From Lophius americanus (lineage: Eukaryota; Chordata; Actinopteri; Lophiiformes; Lophiidae), in the NCBI GenBank assembly GCA_037951165.1, contig JBBDHG010000161.1, positions 433,501-497,500 on the forward strand: 64,000 nt of DNA, given 5' to 3'. The notes beneath the pieces were generated by a model. It saw nothing but the letters and a program-made list of their open reading frames with translations. It had not been told where the DNA came from and made no database searches. Shown in pieces: positions 47,801 through 61,753 of the stretch; the first letter of the stretch is position 1; each line of letters starts with the position of its first letter. A program made the position numbers and the translations under genes.

Positions 47801-50800
47801 TGTTGTTTGTTGAAGGTTAACATGTTTCTTTGTTATGGAGTTCAGGCATGAATGAGGCAAACACTTTGACCTGCACAGTGGTAAATTGATTAACCAGTAA
47901 CACATGTTTCCTCCTTTAGCAGCCACTTTGTGCCCACATCTTTTTAACGCGGCTTGACCATTCAAAATGTGATCCTGGTTATTAGTCCCATATATCTGAA
48001 TTTACTTCTCTATGGTGGGGAAGGAGATTAGTGGTTTCTGAAGGGTGCATCACAGAATCTGAAGGACATGAGTATGTGAGATTTTCATAACACCGGTAAT
48101 ATCCAAATGCATGTGGAATGACAACAATCAGATTCCATATTGTGGTTTGATCGGCAACAGCAGCAACCCAGGTGGAAGGAGAATAGGAGTGGGAAGAGGC
48201 AGTGCTATGGAGGAACATTCATCCATTCCCAACGCTAACCTCAGACATCCCATAATGTTACTTTAATACTAACTTAGCCCAAGTGAGGCATATGGGTAAC
48301 GGATTTAAAGAGTATAATAAAAAATTTAAAAAAATGGGGAGAAACTAGAGAAAAACGTTCGAGTTGACAGACAAACCCAAAGGATCATTGAGAACAAAGA
48401 ACTAGACATGCAAGACGTTTAATCCCTCACTACTTCCCGTGATTATCTCCATCTCTCCAATGACATAGGACTTGCGGCTGATTAGACAACTCACCAAAGC
48501 TTGTCCAATTGTTAAGACTAAACATGTTTTGACCCTTGACACCCTGGTGGAGGACATCACTGGGGTAAATACACACCCTTTAACAGACTGCGCCATCTGT
48601 CTCATCTGCTCCTCTAATTACATCCATGACATCCGCATACACACTTACACAAAGTTCTACAAATAACCACATTTATAATAAAGAAAAAAAAAACTCTAAT
48701 ACAGACTCAACCTTCAAATAATATGTAACAAACGGCATCATTGAAAGACACCTGCATATGATTAGCATGTACGAAGCTTCAACTGATACGGATGCTTGTT
48801 TTATATCAAATGCCACCGACATGCTATAGATGGATGCTACAAGAAATGTAACAGAGGAAGTATAGGATTAGTGAAGATGCTACAGGAAATGACATGGGGG
48901 CATCACTAATATTAATAGCATTAGCAAGAATAGCAGTAAGATGATAGGCAGTAAAACGTGAGGACATAATGGCCTTGTGTAATATCCACAGGGGCAACGA
49001 TGGTCCAATGGGGACAGAAATGGCAGGAAGGAGTTAAAGAGAACAAAAGAGAGGGATAGAGAGATAAGTGGAACAGATAGAGGAGACAGAGGGAGAGAAA
49101 AAAGAGTGGATGCTCGTAACAAACAATGAGCTCATGGCAGCTAAAAGTAGGCTGCTGACTATTGTTTGAATGCCTGACACTCTACGTCACCATGCATGGA
49201 CTATGTTGATTGACAACTACATAGGTGTAGGGGTGTGTGTAGAATGAAACCCATTTACACACTGTTAACTGTTCACTTACAGAATTCAAACTCCTGACAC
49301 CAGGGAAAGCGAGCCTAAAAATCTAAAAATAGAAGCTTCATGTCTTAGCCATTGTATGTAGATCATAATACTGGTGTATCCTTCCTGAACCTTCCATCTA
49401 AAAAAAAAAAAACCACCATAGATAACTTTATGACTTATTCCACAACAGATCCTTCTATCAAACATGTGCAAATGTGAGCTCCACTACCTGCACAATTAAT
49501 ACGATTCTTTCATCGAAGGAGTCCAGATAAGTGTAAACCAACCTTCCTGTTTGAGGGAACACCCCATTTTTGCAGTTCTAGTGTAAAGGATTACAGGACA
49601 TCTAATGGTGAGGTTACAGACCCAACTGAACTCTTTCACCCTTCCCAGCAATGACTTCTAAAAGGTAATAAGGTCCTCTCTTGAGCCACTGTTTGGTTTG
49701 TCTGTTCTGGGAAACTGTAGAAACATGGCACACTTTATGGGAGAGGAAATGTTCCCAATGGAAATGCTATGATAATTCTAAGATGAAAAATCAAAATGAG
49801 TCATTCAGGTGATTATAAAAAAAACAACATTTACGACTCAATGGAGGCCAATTTAATGATTTCTTCATAGATTTTACTTACACTTACATTACAAATACTT
49901 GCAGGCAACAGGACAAGCTGTTAACACAATACACTGGCATATCCTAATCCCAATGTGGTGAATAGTAGCAGTAGAATTCATTTGGAGTAGTCTTTCTAGC
50001 TACTTGCCATCTACAAGGTTTATTTGGCATTCCCTCGCAACCCAAAACATTGATAACCGTCTTTATAAACCTGTCTCTTAACAAGTTTGTCCATTTTGTC
50101 ATAGCAAACAACCAGTGTATTGTTCATACACAGAGCTAAAAGGGTGACCCATGCTCTTAATTTAACGAGGCAGTTGATGAAATTAGTCGCTGTACCATTG
50201 GAAAACTCTGAAGTCTGACTGTTGGATTTGTCTAAATTGTTATAGGTGTGACGACAAATAGATGATCGTGTTAAGGCTTTGGCCCAATGGGAAAAATGGG
50301 AATATCGAGACTTTAACGATGTAAAGGACCAGTCAAACAGGGTTAGGCATCAGTCTATTCCTGCCTCCAAAGTCTCAAAACCCATCATTCCACATGTTCA
50401 GTTAGCAATAAATGCTCCCCATCACTCTCTGTTCTGTGCGTTTGTAACATGCGTTCACGCTTAGTTTTTATGTGCGCAGGTTTTGAGACTAATTAAACAC
50501 CATGTGCCTGCTAAGGCTGGACAAACTGTTGATGAAACTGAACCAAAACAGATCAGCTGAGTGCTTTATAGAAGTGTGGTGCTCTAAAGGGCTGAGTAAA
50601 TTATCAGTGGCCTTAACTTACATTTTCTACTTTATGTCAATGAATAAAATATGACATAAAATGACTTGAGGTGCAAAAATCTACTTTTTTGTGAAGTTTT
50701 CCAAAGTTGCTGAAATTAAATATATATAAATATTTTTTCCAGTGTTTAGGATTAAAAGAATAAGAAGAAAACGTGTCTACTTTTCAACACTTGTTGAAAT

Positions 50801-52659
50801 ATGGCACATGGGGCTGGTGGTTGTAGTGAAAACTGAGCAGAGTTTGGTTGGTGGTTGATGGAAGACTAGCCTTTGGTAATCAGGAATATGACTTATATTT
50901 TTCCTAGGTTTCAAAATTCTATATCTTTACACACAAGACAGTTATTAGCAAGTGTGCTTAAAATAACTTAAAGAGGAAATTAATTCAGAAGATGGTGAAA
51001 TACAAGGAAAAATTCAAATTCAGCCTTTTGGATTTATAAATTACCAGCCTGCAACACCTCTGCCTAAGTGAGGATTTCGATCTCATTGCTTTTTTGAAAA
51101 CACTTATTAATTCCCCATAACCTCCTCTTTTATAAGAATACCAGTTTATTTTCTACATGTTGTTCTTTTATTTGGTTTGTTTAAGTGTTTTGGACAAAAT
51201 TACGGTATCTCCTTACTTAGTCTGTATTGGTTGCAACTTAACAAACTTGAACTAAGGTGGCCATGGTCACCGTTGGCTAACTGATGCATGTGAGAAGCGA
51301 GGGCTAGTTTGTGTTGTCCAATCCTACCGAAGACTTTCTGTTGTGAAAAAGTTGCTAAAAAAATGCCAGCTCTGAAGGACAGATGTCAGAACCCAGAGTG
51401 CATTGCAGGGCTGTTTTAGCGCTGCAGCTCTGCTCTAAACCACCTACCTAATATTATTTAGGGCCCCCTTCCATCGCCAAAACAGCTCTGCGATTTACTT
51501 TGTATTCTGACATCTATCACAGCGAGCCTACAATGAGAAAAGGGAGGTGCTCACATCCCTTCATCACATCATATTTATACTGAACACAGTTGGTGCACAT
51601 GAACACACACACATAACCCATTCTCTGATAAGTTGATGAAGGAAAACTTTTGAGTTTTAGTTTCATGTCAGATATTGTTGTTGACGTATATATGTTATTT
51701 TTTTTATGTTGTTGTAATCACATTTTCTGAGTATTATCCTATACTAATGGGGAACACACAACAAGCACTGCACGCATTTTTTGATAGATAGAAGCATTAA
51801 AGAAGTAAATTCACATTCCAACACCATTATAAGGTTATAAAAATGATCTAAGTATCTGCGAAAATAAAATGTTTTTGTATCCTGTATTTTTAGGTTAAAC
51901 ATGTATATATAATGTAACAATGTTTTTGTATTAATGTTTAATTATTGATTGGATTTTTTTTTTTTTGCCAAAATGTTCAAAAACATTAAACAAAACACCT
52001 GTTTGAGTGTGTGTTTCGTCTGCCACTGTTATGTACAGGTTTTCAAGAAAAAAAAAAAAGAAAAGAAAAAAAGAGATCATCCTGCTGTTTGAACTTAAAG
52101 GTAATATAAATAACCAATAATGCAGCCGATGCTTGATTAAAGTGATTAAAGGAAGGACAGAGCAGAGAACCTCATTGACATCCATATTAATGAGAACAAC
52201 AAAGCATGAGAGAAACTGGTAGGAACATTTGTTTTTAATCGTCGTAGAGAGGGGGAAGTGTGAAACTATGGCAACTGTGTAACACAGTTTTCATTTCTCT
52301 TGCATCCTCATTGACAAGACAAGAAGTGGTACCAAAAACAAGGCCACACACAAGCACACAGGGAACATTTCTTATGTGATGCTTGAAGGTAACATTTTCC
52401 AGCCTCCATCTTCAAACTCCACTTCAATAATCAAATTCAATAAGCAACAATCCTCCCCACAACATCCACTCTGCATGAGTATACATGTATTTGTTTATCC
52501 TGAATGTAATAAATCAAGATGACCCGTAACAGCCAGCAACGTAGCTTATGACTCAAACGATACACAGACTAATCTATATGACAAAATACATACATTTGCA
52601 CACAGGATGATTCATTGTGTAGACAAGTCCTGTGTCATTGTTTCTTTACTTATGTGTAT
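44899..52659. other. Gene-free AT-rich sequence
   Basis: No exon with both coding character and splice sites was found on either strand. Short ORFs here show no recognisable domain. Some poly-A/T tracts are present, for example 49400-49412 and 51953-51966. Confidence 0.55.
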
Positions 52660-52717
52660 GTGAGTGAGTGAGTGAGTGAGTGAGTGAGTGAGTGAGTGAG
52701 TGAGTGAGTGAGTGAGT
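52660..52717. repeat. (TGAG)n microsatellite
   Basis: About 14 perfect TGAG units flanked by GTATGTGT. It generates spurious Leu-Thr-His-Ser repeats on the - strand. Confidence 0.95.
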
Positions 52718-54139
52718 ATGTGTGTGAGCAGACACATTTGAAGGCAAACCATACATGAATGAAAAGTCCAGTGGTCTTTTGTGATGAATGTACTTATATC
52801 TTTTACCATAAAGCTTGCAGTCATGGCTTAGCGACGGCACAAGGACACAGTAACCATGACAACTAGGGCCCATAGCAGTCATGAATGGATGGAGGAGGGG
52901 AATACACTGAATAGATGGAAGGATGATAAATCTGAGGGCAGCTGGTTTAAGTCTAGTTGCTTTGCTGTCTGTTCTGGGATAATGAAAGCCTCTGATATCT
53001 GAAGTTGACTTGCTCAGGGCACATACACCTGCTGCAGAAACCTTCTTTGGTTGTGTACAATATGGAATGTTTCATTTATACATCAACAGTAGTTAGGCTG
53101 ACTTCTTTCTAAAAACGGAAATATTATTTGTTTCATACATTTGGGATATTTTATTTTGTAATTTAATCAACTACAATTTCAGTGATTGGAAAACTTTTTG
53201 ACCCCCACCTGGTTTCTTCTGTTTTAGTGAGAGACTAAATTGTGTCCAATGTTCAAACTTTTGTATTTATCGAACCCCAATATTATCAAATACCAATTGG
53301 ATCTGCGTAAAAATGTGCTTGCCCCTAAGAAACTAACCCCCCCCCCAAAATAAACCCCCAGGCGTGATAACTACAATAATATATTCATATAAATTTGTTA
53401 TTTTCAGAAGCATGACGAAGAAGGAGGTGATTGAAAAACATCCGTCAGGGAAGGGTTTCAAAGTTATTTCGAAGGGTCTGGGACTCCAAGTTACCTACGT
53501 TGGAGGGAGGTAATGGACAATACATGAAAAACAAGCAGAACTTTACAGGAGGGTCAGATCTTACAAAATTCGTCCATAAACAAGGTAAATGCTCATTCAG
53601 GACATTACAGAAAATCTAAATTAAAACAGCCATGCATGGAGGAAGCTGTGCGTTAACGTGATTAGGGCTGGGTAAATAATTGCTATAAAATTGCGATATA
53701 TTCGTGTATGCAATCTCTTTTCTGAAGTGCAACAATTTTGCTGCACTTTGTACTCGGAACATCAGTTGCATCAAAACAGGGACACTTACTTTCTCTCTCA
53801 ACAAATGAGAATGGGATTTTAATCATGTGATGCACAATAACAAAAACTGAAAGCAATAGTGAGAGCAATAGAGGCAGATTTGTGAAAAATAATACAGTCA
53901 GCCAATTTGAGAGACAACTACAAATAAAGAAAAGACTGAATTAATCCCATGATAACCCAAAAAGTGACAAGAGAAATGAAAGGGACAATCCGTAAATCTA
54001 TGTACTTTGTTCACTTAACTTTGCAAGAAAAAACCTCTGAATAATTAATAGTATCACGTTCCTATCTATTGAAAGACATATGGTGTAGGAGCCCTTATGC
54101 CTGTATATATTTTGTTTTATTGTAATTATCCTCAGGGCC
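52718..54139. other. Non-coding, with possible MITE end near 53.66 kb
   Basis: No gene signal. TTAGGGCTGGGTAAATAATT and TTGCGATATATTC at 53662-53705 resemble the GGGCTGGGCGATAT ends of common fish DNA-transposon-derived repeats. The other end was not found. Confidence 0.3.
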
Positions 54140-54575
54140 ATATAGGGTTTTTGGCCAAAGCCAACATGGCATTGAATGGTATTGAAGTTCATGAAAATCA
54201 GATGTTGTGAATAATGGAGAAGCTCACCAAACCAGAAAACACCAGGAAAAACAAAACTTGCAATTTGTAACACCAGTAAGGACAAAACAAGCTAAGGAGG
54301 AACAACCCTGAAAACGTTCAGCAAAACGGACTTAATCAGACACTGGAAATAGAATCACCCTGAGGAACATGGCAATTTTCAAAAAGCTGATACAAGCAGA
54401 ATGAAGAGAGAGCTAAAGAGAGAGCAAAGTCAGACACGAGCCCGCTGCACGTATGTATGCACACTTTCAGCTATAGTTTAAAAGGTTCAAGAAAAAAAAA
54501 ACAATAGGCATCAGCTAGTCCGACTTTATAAAAAAAACGGTGATCGGCCAAGAAAATTGTGAGTGTGGATCATAT
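54140..54575 (+). mobile_element. Decayed hAT transposon fragment with BED-finger remnant
   Basis: From about 54256 one frame reads KLAICNTSKDKTS, stop, GGTTLKTFSKTDLIRHWK, stop, NHPEEHGNF. This is a BED zinc finger with two stop codons and one cysteine changed. Near 54542 GATCGGCCAAGAAAATTG matches the subterminal region of the 44.4-kb element in reverse complement. It is related to the 8.4-kb relic (shared ATCACCCTGAGGAA). Boundaries approximate. Confidence 0.6.
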
Positions 54576-54710
54576 TTCTTTGATTGTCAGGTAGTGGACT
54601 GTAAATTTATTTAAAGATAAAAATAGTGTAGAGAATTGTGATCTCCCAATACAATAATAAATTAAAACAATACAAATGTAATTTTCAATTAATCCAGAGT
54701 GTCCCAGCAG

Positions 54711-54740
54711 TATTATTATTATTATTATTATTATATTATT
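54711..54740. repeat. (ATT)n microsatellite
   Basis: About nine ATT units with one interruption. Confidence 0.9.
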
Positions 54741-57700
54741 GAGATTGATTTGTTGCTTTTGGGCCAGGACAAATTGCCATAATTGAGGGGAACAAGAATT
54801 CTGCTCTCTACCAGAAAATTCTGAAGGAGATTTTCCGGTCAATATCACCAACCCAATATTGTTGCTTCACTGAAGCATTTCTCCAAATGCAAGTTAACTA
54901 TGTGTTTGGTAGACGCAGGCTGGGTAATTGCGCAGTAAAGCATCACCCTGTGAGTATGTTTTATAGGAGTGTGTGGGTTTTTGGGTTCGTGTGTTGGTGT
55001 GCGCGCGCTGACTATCACCCTAGCCACTTCAACTGCTGCTGCCATTAACATCAGCTTCTGTTGATGGTAAACCAGATAAGAGGAAACTGGTTGGACAGTC
55101 AATTCAATCAATCATTACCAACACCCCCAAGCACACACACAAAACTGATTTATTTCCTCCAAACACACTGAACATACAAATCCCTCCTGGGCTTGAAGAG
55201 GCAATAATACTATAACAAGGTCTGGTGGCTGCTGCAAAATCTAAAGAGCCATTTCAATTTGCGTTAAAGGCCTGTGGAGTGGCTCAATTGCGTGCGCACA
55301 GGTGTGTGTGCCTGCATGTAGATAAGTCTAGGTAATGGATTTGTTTTACTGCAAACAGAAAATTGTGCGATTGTGTGTTCACGCAAGGGAGAGCAAAGTC
55401 TGACTGGCTTGCGTAATGAAGCTAATTTTCCATCCCACACTATTGTTAACTGGCTAACTTGCCACATAAGGGTTAGGAACGGTTGATAATGCAGAACAGT
55501 TGAAGACTACTCCCTAGAGATCTGCCCAACACCATTCAATCAGGGATCAAAGCATCAAACACCTTCTTTTTATTGTGCTATGTTTTGTATGACCTTCCCA
55601 AAACCAAGACCTTTTGAGTGACAAACTTCACATGAGGCGTGGATTTTAAACTTTCAGGAACGGAGGGCGAACAGGATAGAACTAAGCCAGGACAGTCAAG
55701 GACAACTGCTCAACAAAACGGTGAACAGCCGGGCTCTATCTGGCACGGAAGACATAATGATGAAATAGACTTTAGGGAGAAGTGCTGGCGAGTACTGATG
55801 GAAGATAAACGGGGCCGCGAGACAAGAACAGGATAAAATGTACGCAGTGAAATGATGAAAGGCAGTAAGAGGGAGGAAAGAGGACATCTTCAGGCCTCAG
55901 TGCCTTTTCCCATTTAGGAGGTGTGTGTGTGTGAATGTGTCTGTCCATGCTGGTCTGTGCGTCAGAGTTCCCATCCTGTCGTCATATAAAGTGCTGCCGG
56001 TACACCAGATTAGGCAGAAACCAGACCCCATTTCTACATTTTGTTATTGCTGTGGTTGGACGATAAAACCAATCTAACGATCATTTCATACTTTTACCTC
56101 AAAAAACTCAGTGAATGACATTTTTAGTTTTTTCCCCACTAGCTGCAATGTTTAATGACAATGTCTGTAAGACCAAAACTTTTTTTTTCTATAATTAACC
56201 AATATGAGGAAGATTAAGTGGGAGAGAAGTTCTAAATATGAGTTGTGATTTTGTAAGTTGCTCATCTATGGTTATCACCATTTTTTCTGGTTGAAAAGTG
56301 TCAAAGCAAATAGTGTATTCAAGAGGACCAACACAATAATGTTATAGCCGATTGGTGTAAGTTAACCTTATACAGTGTAATAAATAACACTATGCTTTTT
56401 CAAGTAATGTGAAGCAAAGTTTCCTCCATTTTATTTTCCGAGCACATTCTTTACAAAGAATAATGGAAAAATCAAAAACATTGAAAGTCAAACCATAGGG
56501 CTCGAGCTGGTACGGATTTTTCCTGCTTTTTTTTTTTTTTTTTTACTGCAGCGAAACTTATAACCAAGAGTTGAAGGTGAACCACACCGAAAAAATGTAG
56601 CAACACTAAATAATGGAGCTCTATCCAAAGATCCGTCAGAAAGACTATGTTCTTGCACTCTTGGGCCACCGTTCTTCTCATTAAACTTTTTATCATCACC
56701 TTCTCTCATGCCCTGACTCACTTACCTGCTTCACAGTCTGGAGACTAGATCGATATCAGCTTCATCCATCAAATCACTGTCCCACATGCCTGCTTAGCCC
56801 GTGTCACAATCAGCTGCTCTCTTTGAATATGTCTCCGTCTCCACTAATCTCCCTAACACAGTTCCCATGCTGTGGTCATAGATCCTTCAGCTTCATCAGC
56901 AGAGTCATCAGCCACCACCGCCGGTATCTACACTCAAAGGAGGGGATAATTCAGGCTGCTTCTCAGGGCAGAGACCCTTCGATCCCAATCTCCCTGAAGA
57001 GTCTGTGTGCCAAGACTTTCTAAAAGCCTAATTATCACACATCATCTGTTGTTTTAAATCTTACTTCATTCTCAGGCTTCTCTGAATGAAATAACAGCAA
57101 CACCAAAACAGTGATACCCTAGGTATGTGAGAAATAAAGAAAATTTAAAAATCCAGATAAACACAAATCTCGGGGGGGAAGAAAAATCTATTTGTCATCA
57201 AAAGACACCTCAGTTAATCAATAAGTCAAGTGGGCCGTCGATTGGTGTTAACCCTAGCATTTAAACAATAGGTTGAAATAGATCAAATCTTCTGTGAGCC
57301 ATGGAGCTATTGTCCTCCTTATAAAGAAGGTGACCATACACGCCAAAGTGAGCTGACCTTTAGGATAAAATGAAGTCCTGCTACATGTGTAAAACATGCA
57401 CTCCTGCAGTGTTCACCAGCAAATGGAAATGCATTCCAAATACAAAAAACAAACAAAAAAACCCCTCAACTTTGCAGACACACTTTATGGTGGTACTGAT
57501 GTTATGCAATTATTGCCACATGGCTAATCCAGTCTCTTATTAAATTTGACTTAGAATTTCCAGCAAACACAGAATAATATAACAGAGTAGACAATCATGT
57601 GGCTAAATCATATTTCGGACCAACTCATTGTTGGCATTTGAGGACAAAAAACTACTATATTGGTTGAATCTCTTCTGAGAGTCACAAACAAACCATCGAT

Positions 57701-58689
57701 ATTTAGATGTAAACCCTTAAAAAACTTGCATTAGTTGCTGCTGTTAAAGGCAAGGAAAATATCATTGTGCACTGAACTAACAAATAAAGCACTTAGTGCA
57801 CGATTAGGCTGGAATAAGGATTCAAAGATGGCAAAATGATGCATACGGCTTATTCAAACTAACTTATCTCATGAAGGCCACTTGTTGTGAAAGAGGGAAC
57901 CATCAAATCCTGGCTATGTCTCTCAAAGCCTTATGCTGCTTTTAATAACAGGCATAAACAACAACTTTTAATATTTCATTAAAGAACCTTGGGATCAGCT
58001 TTCAGGATATGGCTTGCATCTGCAGTATAAATATTGGCAGATCTGGGGAAATATTCACAGATTGTCGATACAGCGTCTTCAAAAAGCATGGCTTTACGGC
58101 AACAGCTTGCACTTGAACTGTTGCCAAATGTTGCCCCCCCCCTCTTATCACAATTTTACCTCGTCTACTTCATTATCGGATTAATCTCTACTGCTCATGT
58201 TACCAAATTCTTGCATATGAGTCACGCTGCATCAGATCAAGTAGAAAGTGAGTCAGAAGTGTGCTTATGGATCCACTTAGTAAGTCATTTTGCTCTTAAT
58301 GAGTGCCACTCTATTAAAATATTTTGCCTCTATCTACTTTCCCTTCATGTCGCTGGGCAGGCTCATACATTTTAACTCCTGTATGTTTGGTAGAAGTAGG
58401 AAAATTTAAAAACTTTAATGATCCATAGGCAAGTTATGGCACAACAAAACCTCAAAAGGTAAAGAGCCGAAAGTCATTGCTTTTGCTTCTATATCGAGGC
58501 CATGGCTGCCTTACCTCCCAGAGTTCCTGTTTTATGATGGCGTCTTTCATGTAGTAAAGGCTCTTTCAGTGAGGAACTACTTGAGAAATGTAATTATCAT
58601 GCAGAGCCAATCAGACGCAGAGAATGACGGCTCATGGTGCCACCATGGTTTGATTCACTTGGATGAGATATAGCTCAAGTTCATATTCA
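54741..58689. other. Gene-free sequence
   Basis: No supported exon. There is a T19 homopolymer tract near 56526-56544. Isolated donor-like sites with short coding stretches (56.72 and 58.52 kb) were examined and not accepted. Confidence 0.5.
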
Positions 58690-58870
58690 AACGACTTTAT
58701 CAATCCCACTGGGGGCAATTGATTCGAAGCAGCCCATACACAAAGACAATACAAGACACAGATAATAAATACAATTCGAAATGTACAGGAGAGCTGACCA
58801 TATCGATATATGAGAGAGATGAGATAAAGGTAAAGAGAGATAAAAAGCTCAGATAAATAACAAGTAATTG
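58690..58870. repeat. Fragment of a common teleost interspersed repeat
   Basis: GACTTTATCAATCCCACTGG, GGGCAATTGATTCGAAGCAG and CCCATACACAAAGACAATAC match the widespread fish CTTTATTGATCCC...GGGAAATT...CAGCCCATACACAAAGAC repeat (recognised from memory). Confidence 0.6.
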
Positions 58871-60429
58871 ACTTTAGAAAGATTTAAGAACAGGATTGCA
58901 GAGGAAATGAATTACTTTGCATAGCGTAGTTTTACATGGTGGTAGAACCTAACGATGCCCCCACGGCAACAAGGAAAAGTCACCAGAAATACATGATCAG
59001 AAGACAGAATGGTATTTGCCGCTTTGATTTGTTCATCGGTCTGCTAGCAGAATTACTCATAATTTATGAATGGATTTGACAATGTTTTTTTGGCACAAAA
59101 CACTCAAAAAGATTTTGGTTGTCACCTTTATCATCACTGACTTTTTTCTTTGACGGATTATTTACCCTTGCAGAATAGGAGCAAATAAAACATTTATGCT
59201 TCCTGGATAATGGCTACTATACTCAGACTAAAATGACACCATCCAGACCCAAATTATATTCGGGGTCTGATGATACATAATATATAAGGCTCGCAGAAAA
59301 TTAATAGCTGTTAGATAGGGCTGGGCTGGATTATGAACATGAAGAATCAAAAGATGCCATGCGCTGTGCGTGTGTGTGTGTGTAAAACAGATAGAAGTGT
59401 GCGGATAACCGAAGGTGTCCAACACAGTTAACACTAGCTGGAGCTCTGAGTTCACACCGTCACATAGTTGTTGTCACCATCATTCAATAATATTCATTAT
59501 TATTATACGGAAACTCGAGTCTTACTATTTCCAAACTGCTTCATTAGAATCTATCTCCAGAACTATTTCAAAAGTCCTCACAACTATCAGTTTCCCTGTT
59601 TGATTTTCAGTAGTTTTAAACTTTACCGAAGACAAGTTTTTCTTAAAGTCCTTCATGGTCATGGACTGTTGATGGAGTCTGGCCCAAACCCGTCCGATGA
59701 GACCCGCTGGGATTCGGTCGGGTATTTACATTCTAGTCTTTACCTCCTCCATGTTGTTACGGGTGAAAGAGATTGCAGTCGTGAAACAACGGAGAAATGA
59801 AGTGGCAGAAAGAATAAGATGACAAGAAGAAGGGGTTTAGGAGAGTTAAAAGACTACCATTCCTGTTTCTGCTACGTGACGTTAGCTCTCCAGCTACTCG
59901 GTAGACCTCCTAGTTAGTTTCTAAATTGCTAACTTAGTGTTTACATTAGCGCTTGGCATTGCCGAGCTAAAGCTAACTTTAGCACTTAACTCCCATAATC
60001 CTCCATGGCACAGATTCAAATTACCCTTAAGTCTATGCTCTTAAAAGGGCAGACATCGCTTGAGGTAACATAAGCCGTGGTTATGCATGTATGTATGTTT
60101 TTAAGATTAAACGCCCAACCTTACTGTGAGATTAGAAAATTAGAATCCTACAGACATGATGCATCAAAAACAAATTGTAGCTTTCCTTTGAACTGATGTA
60201 ATTCTGTGACCAGCTTTTTTAAAATGGCAAAGCATCACCTTCCAGCTCATGATAGACCATCCAGTTGTGAGAAGATCTAATTTGTGCATTATTAAATTTT
60301 CCTAAGCATAACGATCAAATTAATGCATTTAGGTGGAGTTAAGACCTTGTCAATGTAATAATAAGCGGGCCAGCTGAACTTCTGTATGAAACCATTATAA
60401 ATTAAATGTATTATTATTATTATTAAGTA
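58871..60429. other. Gene-free sequence with (GT)n
   Basis: No exon recognised. A (GT)n tract lies at 59365-59383 and a short ATT run near 60411-60424. Confidence 0.5.
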
Positions 60430-60750
60430 CATGTGTTAATTATATTGTAAATTTTATATATGGGCTTCAATCAAGGCACTCAAAGACACCTTAAAAAAAC
60501 ACACAGTAAAATCAAACATCCTGTGCAGGGGAATCAGCAATGTTTAAAAAATAACATCATGAAACTAGTAGGATAAACTAAATAAAAATCAATAAAGGGT
60601 TACAATCAAACTGAATAGGCCAGTTTGAAGATTTTAAGGCAGGATTGAAAGATTCGAGTAGAGTTGGTATTAGACTAGTGGGAAGGAGTTCCAGAGGTGA
60701 GGGGAGGCGTGGCTGCAGTCTCTGAACCTCATGGTGGTTCAAATGTTCAG
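60430..60750. repeat. Degenerate teleost interspersed repeat
   Basis: Contains TCAAGGCACTCAAAGACACC, ATAAAAATCAATAAAGGGTT and GGAAGGAGTTCCAGAGGTGA, ending CTGAACCTCATGGTGG. These are hallmarks of a very common fish repeat. Family name not assigned. Confidence 0.65.
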
Positions 60751-61668
60751 GAATGTTCCGCCCCGCACTCTCCGCACAGCTGATGATAAAGCCAGTAGCT
60801 TTCCTCTAAATTAAGTAAGTGCCTAAAAAACTTAATCACATGGATGGATGGACATATTATGCACCTCTGAAACACAGTATTTAATTCAAGATAGTTCCCT
60901 TTTTGGTACAAGCTCTCCATCCACCATATAGAAAGCTATAACTTGGGTAAATGTATGCTACACCACCCCTGAAGCAATTTGTCAATAGTCAAGTTGTTGG
61001 CGACAAATTTTTATAAGTATGGACCTCTGGCATGGAGAAAATGTGATATTTTAAAACAGAAGAAAAAGAAGTCTAACTACAGTAATGTGTATTTAAAAAA
61101 TTTGAATTAAGATGGATCAAATTCTGAAATGAACCCCTATTTCAATTGAAGCCACTGTGCAGGTAATCTGGGAATTATCTATGTTGGTAGCCCCAACGGT
61201 CAATGTGGAGATCTAAAATTTCATGTATATTTTTTCTCAAGTAAGCCATAACATCACGACCAGTGACAGGTGAAGTCGAAATAACTTTGACTACATTGTT
61301 ACAATCCCCAGTGTTTAAATATGCACCATTTTGTGTGAACTGACCTGAATGTGATTAAGTAAATGAGGTGGTGATACTCTCATAAACAAACAACTTTAAC
61401 CAGTCATTAGGCTTGTCAGCCTCATTATACATAGCCATGCAACATCACCAGGAGAAATAAAACATTAGCTGCTGGGTGCCGTTAAAGATCGCGCCAATGC
61501 AAAATTACATAAGTGTTGGAATATCGGGGCTCGATTAATACCCCTGGCTAGCAGTTATACTTAGAGAAACAATGACAGGATAATTATTTGAATGTATTAA
61601 ACTGGTAAATGTCATTACAGGCCATGATCACAATAGGCATTTGCAGAATGAGGTATTTGCAAACTTAC

Positions 61669-61753
61669 TGAAGAAGCCTCCACTGTGCTCGTGGGGGAAT
61701 TCTGGAAGGTCAAACACTCTGGAAGGCTCACTATTGTTTGAGGTCTTATCCAT
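61669..61753 (-). CDS. Candidate first coding exon of unknown gene
   Basis: ATG at 61753 opens 28 codons (MDKTSNNSEPSRVFDLPEF, then PHEHSGGFF) that end at a consensus donor CA|gtaagt in phase 1. Composition looks protein-like. Start context: C at -3, G at +4. No partner exon in compatible phase was found in the window. It could start an upstream rps6ka1 isoform or a separate gene. Confidence 0.3.

Noticed and set aside
52612..52882. ORFs with Leu-Thr-His-Ser repeats
   Set aside because: Translation of the TGAG microsatellite.
56717..56800. Strong donor (GCAG|gtaagtgag) on the - strand preceded by ATGTGGGACAGTGATTTG
   Set aside because: The frame stops 5 bases before the donor and other frames also stop; at best a 5' UTR exon, without support.
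58516..58560. - strand MKDAIIKQELWE followed by a gtaagg donor
   Set aside because: Only 12 codons, no acceptor and no promoter evidence.
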